From Gorsachius magnificus (Eukaryota > Chordata > Aves > Pelecaniformes > Ardeidae), in contig CM067081.1 of NCBI GenBank assembly GCA_034008185.1, positions 2,790,001 to 2,854,000 on the forward strand: a stretch of 64,000 bases of DNA, given 5' to 3'. A program made the position numbers and the translations under genes. Of the stretch, positions 56,975 to 64,000 are shown piece after piece. How positions within the stretch are numbered: the stretch's first letter is position 1; every line of letters begins with the position of its first letter. The notes below the pieces were generated by a model. The model was given only the letters and a program-made list of their open reading frames with translations, was not told where the DNA came from and ran no database searches.

Positions 56975-58392
56975 GCTTTTCTCTGCTGCTGCCCAAATGT
57001 CCCCAAAAGTCTCGGGAAGGTTTGCTATGGTTGATAAAATCCTTTGAAGATGGAAAGAACCAGAAATGGGCAAATCCCATGGGGTGACTCTTGGTTATGT
57101 AAAAAAATTGAGGGTGGTTTGTAGGGTCAGTTTCTGCCTTTTGCATCCATTTTTCCTTATCGTTTTGGGACTGATGGATCCTGCAGAGGATTTGGGGCCA
57201 GACCTGCCCTGTCCAGGGTGGTGGAGAGGCCTAGAGACGTTGGGCTGGCTGGAAGGTCAGGGAGGGACAGACAGCCTCAGCTAATAGCATTACAGCCTTC
57301 CTCATTGGCCCTGGATGAGCCCAGGGGATGGAGGGTGTAAGAAGCTTTCAACAGGGATTCGCCTGGCGTGAGAGCTGGGATGGAGGCAGGGAGGCGAGGA
57401 GGAGCATTTGCCGTGGTTTCACCAGAAATCCATGGTCTGGGTTTGGATGGTCCACCCCTCTGTGCTTTGTGCCTCAGTTTCCCCAGTTGCAGTTGGAGGC
57501 TGGTGCTCTCCCAGGGCTGTCTGGCTGCAGACACAGGGGCTTGAGGAGTTGACAGGGAAGGCGTTAGGAAAATGCAGTCTTTGTCATGGGGGAGAGCTGA
57601 AAATGCTCATTTTTTTTGAGATGTTCAATACAAGATTAACGTAATGCTTCCTAAAAGAACATGAAGTCTCCCACCTTCCAACATAGGGAAACTATTTTTT
57701 TCCCTACTATATTTAACCAGTTTCCCATGCCTTATTCCCCCGCACTCTTCTTAACGAAGGAAGCAAACATGATTGACGAAAACACTCAAGTCACCTTTAT
57801 TTATTTTTTTTTCTTGGTACCGACTCTTGTTTTGCAGAAACCTTGCAATTGGATAAAAAGCGGAGCTGGTTAACTGCCTATTACTAATTCTCTGGTGCTC
57901 ATTCAGCACAGAGACCAAAGTTCTTTAGCCATACAGTTAATTTTTAGGTACTCTAATTTTAGACTGTAGCTAGGCAGCTATACCCTGCCTTGCTGCCAAC
58001 AGCCAAAATCTGGCTTTGCTCAGTGACTTGCATAAATCTTCCTATCTGTCTGGTGGGGAAAAGTGAGGGTGGGGCTTTTTTTTTTTTTTTTTATCCTATT
58101 TACGTGTTTTATTTTGTTTTTAATGCCCTCCAGCACAAAGCTCGCTGTGAAGTCTCTCTTACAGTTTTGGCCTGAACTTTGCTTCCACTTGTGAAAAAAG
58201 AGGTGTAAGTGCAGCTTGAAAGGACAAGAAATGGATGCATTTCAAAACCTCTGTAATGTTAAATAACTTTGAACTCTGTGAACAAAAAAGCAAGCACTAT
58301 GAAAATAGCTGATTCCAGCTTTGGGCTCCAAAGTGTTGTACAATTCACCAGTCAGTTGCAGAGGACGTACTCTTTGCCCCAATACTACCAAA
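56975..58392. other. Intergenic, mostly unrecognised
   Basis: Contains a possible MIR core (GTGCCTCAGTTTCCCCAGTT near 57469) and a T run (58076-58092). No gene recognised. Confidence 0.5.
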
Positions 58393-58922
58393 ACCTCTGG
58401 TGAGACCCCACCTGGTGCACTGTGTCCAGTTCTGGGCTCCCCAGTTCAAGAAAGATGAGGAACTCCTGGAGAGAGTCCAGGGGAGGGCAACAAGGATGAT
58501 GGGGGGACTGGAGCATCTCCCCTATGAGGAAAGGCTGAGGGATCTGGGCTTGTTCAGCCTGGAGAAGAGAAGACTGAGAGGGGATCTCATCAACACGTAC
58601 AAATATCTCAAGGGTGGAATTCATGAGGATGGAGCCAGACTCTTCTCGGTAGTGCCCAGTGCCAGGACAAGGGGCAATGGGCACAACCTGAAGCAGAAGA
58701 GGTTCCAGTTGAATGGGAGGAAGAACTTCTTGACTCTGAGGGTGACCAAGCCCTGGCCCAGGCTGCCCATGGGGGCTGTGGAGTCTCCTTCTCTGGAGAT
58801 ATTCAAAGCCCGCCTGGACGATGTCCTGTGTAACATGCTCTAGGAGAACTTGCTTTAGCAGGGGGGTTGGACTGGATGCTCTCCTGAGGTCCCTTCCAAC
58901 CCTTGTGATTCTGCGATTCTGT
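58393..58922 (+). mobile_element. CR1 LINE with intact 147-codon ORF2 end
   Basis: Open frame 58400-58843 reads [40 protein letters not shown] and [20 protein letters not shown] without a break, then GGGTTGGACTGGATGCTCTC and octamers ATTCTGCGATTCTGTG. Confidence 0.95.
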
Positions 58923-61900
58923 GAAAAATGCTGGCTGTGTCTACACTAAATGTGACATGGGGGGTTGCAGCATTGGTGCTCCAACCCCAGTCTGCACCTA
59001 ATGTATGATGAGCCATCAGAATGGATACAGGACAGGTGGACAGAACTGTTGGATGCACGTTGAGGTTTGACCCTCTGCTCTTCCCTGCCCTGCACCGATG
59101 GGCTGCTCTTCAGTCAATTTTGCTTTTAGTCTGGGTGCATGCAAGCTTTGCCACGCTGGCTGAATGCTTGTTCTTTATTTCTTTCCTGGGGACGTCCAGA
59201 TGAAAAAATCACAGGGATGTGTTGATGCATGCCGGAGGTGCCCCTACTACATTCAGAAATCCTTCTGGAGGAAAGGCTTTGCAAGGCTCTGTCTTGCAAA
59301 CCTCCCCTTCCCAAGCAAATTCTTTGAAGGACAAACCTGATAAGTACCTGTGAGATAACAGCTCCGGTGTGACACTGAGGTCTGGGGAGGGTGTGAAGCA
59401 TGACTTGGCTAAAAATCAAGGTGTGGGGTGGGGGCTTGGACAAGTCTTTGGCCACACAGGGTGGATCCAGCTCCAGGTGTAAGGGCCAAGCCTGTGCAAT
59501 GATCATGGTGATGTTCAGACGTCTACAGGTCTCTCAGTATGGGCTCTGCTGAGCTCTCCAGGGGAGGGAGGTGTTGCTCCCTGCTCACTCAGCTCTTTCT
59601 GGCTCTGGACATGGTGGTGGATGCCTTTGCGCACCAGCAAAATACGAGCCGGCATCACTGGACCGTGCGGATGGTCTTGCCCAGAGTGACTTCATGAATC
59701 TGTAACACATTGTCCTGTTACGCTCGAGTTAGGAAGCATATGATCCGTGGTTGTTGTCTGTGCAGTGAGGGATGGGCCATGAAGAGCTTGTTGATGGGCT
59801 CAGAGATACCCCAGTTGCGTCTCTGAAACACAGCTGGTTCCTGCCCATATAGAAAACACTTCTCTAGGGATGGAGCACTGGAAAGGACCAGTCTGGGCTC
59901 CTAAAATCATAACACCTAACTCAAAAGCACGGATAGAAAATAGGGTCCAGGCACTGCTGTGCACCCAACGTTGTCCCACCACCCCCCTTTAAAGTACAGG
60001 ACCCACCAGAAGCCACAGCCAGGAAGCAGGGGAGCTCTGAAGCTGGTGAATTCAAGACTAAGGAAAGGGGTGAAGGACCAAGCGTGAAATTCCTACAGCC
60101 ACCCAAATCCGCAATGCTTCTCCAGAAGGATACGGCAGCTTAGTTCCCCAGCAAGCTTGCGCCTCAGTTTCCCTTACCATAGCCAGGGCTTACACAGCCT
60201 TTGGGTTTATTTGACGCTCTGCAGAGAAGCAGGTGATGTGTGGGGATGTGGGAACACACCTCTTCTTCCTTAGCTTAAAATTCAGGTCCTTCACTTGGGC
60301 AACGTATGAGCCAACAGCACATTTCCATAAATATTACCTGGCCTGCGAACTGTTCCCATCGAGGCAGGAAAAAGCATGGAGGGACAGATGAATCCCCCCG
60401 CCCCGTGACTTTCTGCGACATCTGTACAAAATGCTAAAAATACCCTCGGGGAGATGATGGATGGACCTTCGTCAAGGCGGGCGCAGATGACCGAGCAACA
60501 TTTCGCCAGCGTCGCTGCTGGCGAGTGCCTCCCAAGTGGCACCTTGAGGCTCCAGTTACATTTTGGATTCATGTGAGCAGCTCCTGGGCTCCCGTGGCTG
60601 AATTAACTGGCAAAGGAAGGGGACACAAGGCCTTGGCGGGAGAGTGGAGAGCCCCAGAAGTGAGCGCCGTAGGTGATACACAATACAAAGTAAACTTGGC
60701 CAAAGTCACATTTACGACAGGTAGGAAAATAACCGCCGCGGGAGCGAGGAAGGGTCTGTTGTTGCTGTTTTGCCTGCTTGGCAATTTGACAAAGCAATTC
60801 TTGCTGGCTGGCTGACTCGGGTTCAAACTCCTTGTTAAATCCCAGCTCTTATCGCCTGGTTTGTCATTTACATCACTGATGATAAGACTTCCATCGCTCC
60901 CGGTGAGGGGATGATTACGGCTCAGAGGAAGATGCGGGGAGGAAAGGAGAGACGATCCGGAGGTCCCCCTGGTCTGGTGAGGGGTCTTTGGTGGGGCACG
61001 ATTTGGCACACTTTGTGTGCTTGCAAAGGCCTCCTGCTCAAGGCAAGACTTTCCCTTTCCATGAGGATGCTCCTCAGGCACCGCAAGTGGCCTGCAGTGA
61101 GAGCAGCCCTTAATTCCAACCTGAATTCATCACACCGCAGGCATCAGAAGAAACACACAGTGAGCTGGACCTGATTGCGGTTACCCAGAGATGGCCCCAT
61201 CATGTTCTTAGTGGGCTCAGGAGGAGAAATTGAGGAGAAAAGGTCCTTTTTAGATGTTGTGGTTGCAGCCCATGCAGACAGAGATGGCTGAATTAATGGA
61301 CAACCCTGGCAGCTGGAAGCCCTCTGGGTGTAAGGCTTGTATAAGTCCTGGAAACAAAAATCTACTAAAAATAACACTGCCTGGAAAGAGAAAACTTAAA
61401 AATCCATAAACAGGGGGTTAACCACAGGCGGGGAAATGATGCTACGTTGTGAAGCCAGGGAAGGAGCACTCCAAAGACAGATCAGCTCGACTTGAGTGCA
61501 TGTGTCCCAACATGCCAAATACGGGCAGTTTCATACGCTCATCCAAACACCTGGCCCCTGGGTGAAGACACTGAACATGGGTGCTTTGAAAAAAGGGCAT
61601 TTTCTGCTGTTAAATAACCGTAGGGAAGCAAAGGTAGAGGAGCTGGACACCAACGGCAGGCTCAAAGTCCTGCAAACCCGCCCCATGCCTTGCAAACTCT
61701 TCTCAAGTCCTGGGACAGAAGCGGGAAGAGAGAAATAAATGAGTCCTCCACGGCTTTACTCGAGGGGCATCGCCCTAAAAACTCAGTACGTGAATTAAAA
61801 AAATAAATAAATAAAACGGGGCTGCATAAGGGTGCGTGGCTGCTTTGCTGTGAGATTCACTTGCGGCTAAAAATCCAGAAATAAATTAATCTAAAATGAT

Positions 61901-63488
61901 TGTGAATTCGCCTTGGCTGCAGAGCGTTGGAAGGCTGGCTCCTGCCCGTGTTACTCCGTCCACAACCCATGTTTTTCAGGTTCAGGTGAAGTAATAGTAG
62001 GGTGTTGGAAAGGATGTTATTGTTCAAGAATAATCATGCCAGACACGTGGGTTAATAATAGACAGGGTCGTATATCGCCTGCGCCAAGGCAAGCACCAAG
62101 CAAAACACAACCACAGGCATTTCCAAACCCATCTATCGAACTAGTAGGGCTTCTCAGTGGGGAAAAAATAAATATCCTTGAGGGGGACAGAGGCAAAATA
62201 TTTCTCATCTGGTTTTTTGGGATTGTTTTCTGATTTTCAGTGAGCTGAATGGGAAAAAAGAAAAAAAAAAAAAAAGTTGCAGGACAAGTACTGGTAGAAC
62301 AAGTGAGCGGGGAGCTGGGTGGCAGCCAGGTCCCTGCCGCTGCTCCGGTCGCGTGAAAGCAGAGGCTGGCCCCGGGGCTCAGCTGTGTTGTCACGGATCC
62401 AGGCTCAACTTTTCCTTCCTCCCAAGAAACATGGTGTCACGATTCGCACCTGCAAGTCACACGTTTGGGCGGCTGCTCAGCCTGGGGCTACGGTGGTTGC
62501 ATCTTTACTTCTGCAATTGTAATACTCCATTAAGCACTGAGGGTTTTTTTTTATTGTTAATTTTTTAAAAATTTATTTTATTAATGTGTCTTTCCAGGCT
62601 GGTACCCCACTGCAGCATACGGAGCAAGAAGATGATCCGGATTCAGAGAATTTGCACCCAAAATGTATGAAAAGGTGGGTATAGGTCAATAGAAAGATGA
62701 TGGATCTGGATAGATGCTGGTCCCAGCACACTAACATTTTTCTATCTGCCTATCTCATGTTCTCACAACCTGGCAGTACCATTTTCTGCAGGTTTTTATT
62801 CCGGTTGCGATAAGAAAAGCGACGTCATCCCTTACTTTGCTTGCAGATAACTCTATTTAAGTCAACGGGGGACACAGACGGGCAGGAGACCATTCCCCTT
62901 TCACTCAGCAGTATTTTTGTGGTGATTTATTTCTGTCCTGGGCTCCCTTTTGGAGGTCTTATCCAAGAGCTGTTGGGCAAGACCCTTTCTTCAGACAGGC
63001 TCTTGGAATTTTCCATTTTTATACACATTTCAACAGGCCACTACAACTGTTGGACGATGGCCATTTGGCCAAATGGAGAGTGAACAAGCCCTGGTGCCAG
63101 TTTGACTCAAAAAGATGGGTATGGGAATGCCTCAGGGAACTGACAAAAAAAAAAATAAATCAACTCTTTCACTTCTGAATCTCTGATTTAAGCTCTTCAC
63201 AGCTGAAAATAAAACTTTTTTTGCGAAACACGCTGGTAGAAACGTCTCTCTGGGCCAAAAAGTAGATGTTGCGGCGACATCCCTGGGAGCAACAGGAAAA
63301 AACTGCTGGCTCAGCAAGGCATGATCCTGCTCCCACCCTAAAAGCCAGGCAAAAGTTGAAGGGGTTTTGGGGGTGTTTCGGTGGTGATTGCTACCTGTCC
63401 TCTGAATCTGGGGAGCTCCGCTTGAAGTGCTTCTCAAATGCAGATTCTTTTTATTTTCTCCAAATTACAGAAGATGAAACTGAGATTT
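58923..63488. other. Intergenic, nothing recognised
   Basis: No gene or mobile element recognised. 60460-60910 is relatively CpG-rich and has short motifs such as TTGGCCAAAGTCACA (60696-60710), which could mark a non-coding regulatory stretch. The MIR-like GCGCCTCAGTTTCCC stands near 60160. Confidence 0.45.
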
Positions 63489-63864
63489 TAGCCTGAAGAA
63501 GAGAAGGCTGAGGGGATCTCATCAACACGCACAAATATCTCAAGGGTGGGTGTCACGAGGATGGAGCCAGACTCTTCTCAGTGGTGCCCAGCACCAGGAC
63601 AAGGGGAAATGGGCACAACCTGAAGCAGAAGAGGTTCCAGTTGAACGGGAGGAAGAAATTCTTTACTTTGAGGGTGCCTGAGCCCTGGCCCAGGCTGCCC
63701 AGGGGGTTTGTGGAGTCTCCTTCTCTGGAGATCTTCAACCCCCGCCTGGCCGCTGTCCTGTGCCCCCTGCTCTGGGTGAGCCTGCCTGAGCAGGGGGTTG
63801 GGACTGGGTGAGCTCTGGAGGTCCCTGCCAAACCCTGCCATGCTGGGATTCTGGGATTCTGTGA
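63489..63864 (+). mobile_element. CR1 LINE, ORF2 end and 3' end
   Basis: AGCCTGAAGAAGAGAAGGCTG, CGGGAGGAAGAAATTCTTTA and CTGCTCTGGGTGAGCCTGCC, ending ATTCTGGGATTCTGTG. Shares its 3' variant with 48668-49200. Confidence 0.95.
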
Positions 63865-63930
63865 AAGGTGTAGAGGCCCAGGGATGTAGCAAAATCCCCC
63901 CTTTAACCACAGGGCCATATATGACCCCAT

Positions 63931-64000
63931 TTAGTGGTGTGATGGCAATGTTAGGGGAACGGTTCGACTTGATGATCTTAAAGATCTTTTCCAACCTAAA
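63931..64000 (+). mobile_element. CR1 LINE 3' terminus, cut by the window end
   Basis: TTTAGTGGTGTGATGGCAAT, GGTTCGACTTGATGATC and TTTTCCAACCTAAA. The octamers lie beyond the window. Confidence 0.88.

Noticed and set aside
60825..60860. GGGTTCAAACTCC as a tRNA T-arm
   Set aside because: No acceptor stem, anticodon arm or tRNA-length fold around it.
60525..61081. Frames at 60.5-61.1 kb as exons of a neighbouring gene
   Set aside because: No recognisable protein family or flanking splice pattern; more likely non-coding.

Overview
This is a window of bird nuclear DNA. Three signs point that way. About thirty fragments of CR1 LINEs end in the avian 3' octamer run (ATTCTATG)n or its complement. 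There is also the 5' part of a retroviral-type LTR of a family common in bird genomes, beginning TGTCCTGG. Finally, a vertebrate gene with GT-AG introns runs through the middle. The species cannot be named from the sequence. That LTR family is, as I recall it, typical of Neoaves rather than chicken, which is a weak inference.

The one protein-coding gene I can support is MOGAT2 (monoacylglycerol O-acyltransferase 2), on the + strand, with six coding exons at 14601-14694, 24657-24835, 36815-37019, 38491-38665, 38800-38999 and 40552-40706. Together they give 1008 nt, a complete 335-residue reading frame with consistent intron phases (1,0,1,2,1) and the conserved motifs of the DGAT2/MOGAT family (HPHG, FGEND, FHARG). 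The enzyme makes diacylglycerol from monoacylglycerol and acyl-CoA at the ER membrane and serves fat re-synthesis in the gut.

Layout: 1-370 is a degenerate CA-rich minisatellite. 730-2730 is an unidentified block that keeps many CpGs and is packed with perfect palindromes and hairpins. 2770-4055 is an alternating purine-pyrimidine array split by two oppositely oriented CR1 insertions. 4340-14276 is intergenic DNA ending in a CR1 copy with a long open ORF2 fragment just upstream of MOGAT2. 14277-14600 is the proximal promoter and possible 5' UTR. 14601-41300 is the gene with two roughly 10-12 kb introns carrying many CR1 copies. 41300-64000 is intergenic DNA with more CR1 copies (one with another CR1 nested inside it), an older amniote-type CR1, a 3'-truncated LTR and a few MIR-like SINE cores. 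DGAT2, the usual neighbour of MOGAT2 in mammals, is not visible in the 23 kb downstream.

I see no prokaryote-type system, tRNA or rRNA gene, or CRISPR array. The observations most worth a second look are the palindrome-dense block near 840-2660, the inverted CR1 pair flanking MOGAT2 exon 2, a short upstream ORF whose stop overlaps the MOGAT2 start, and compact intestine/liver-type transcription-factor motifs just before the start codon.
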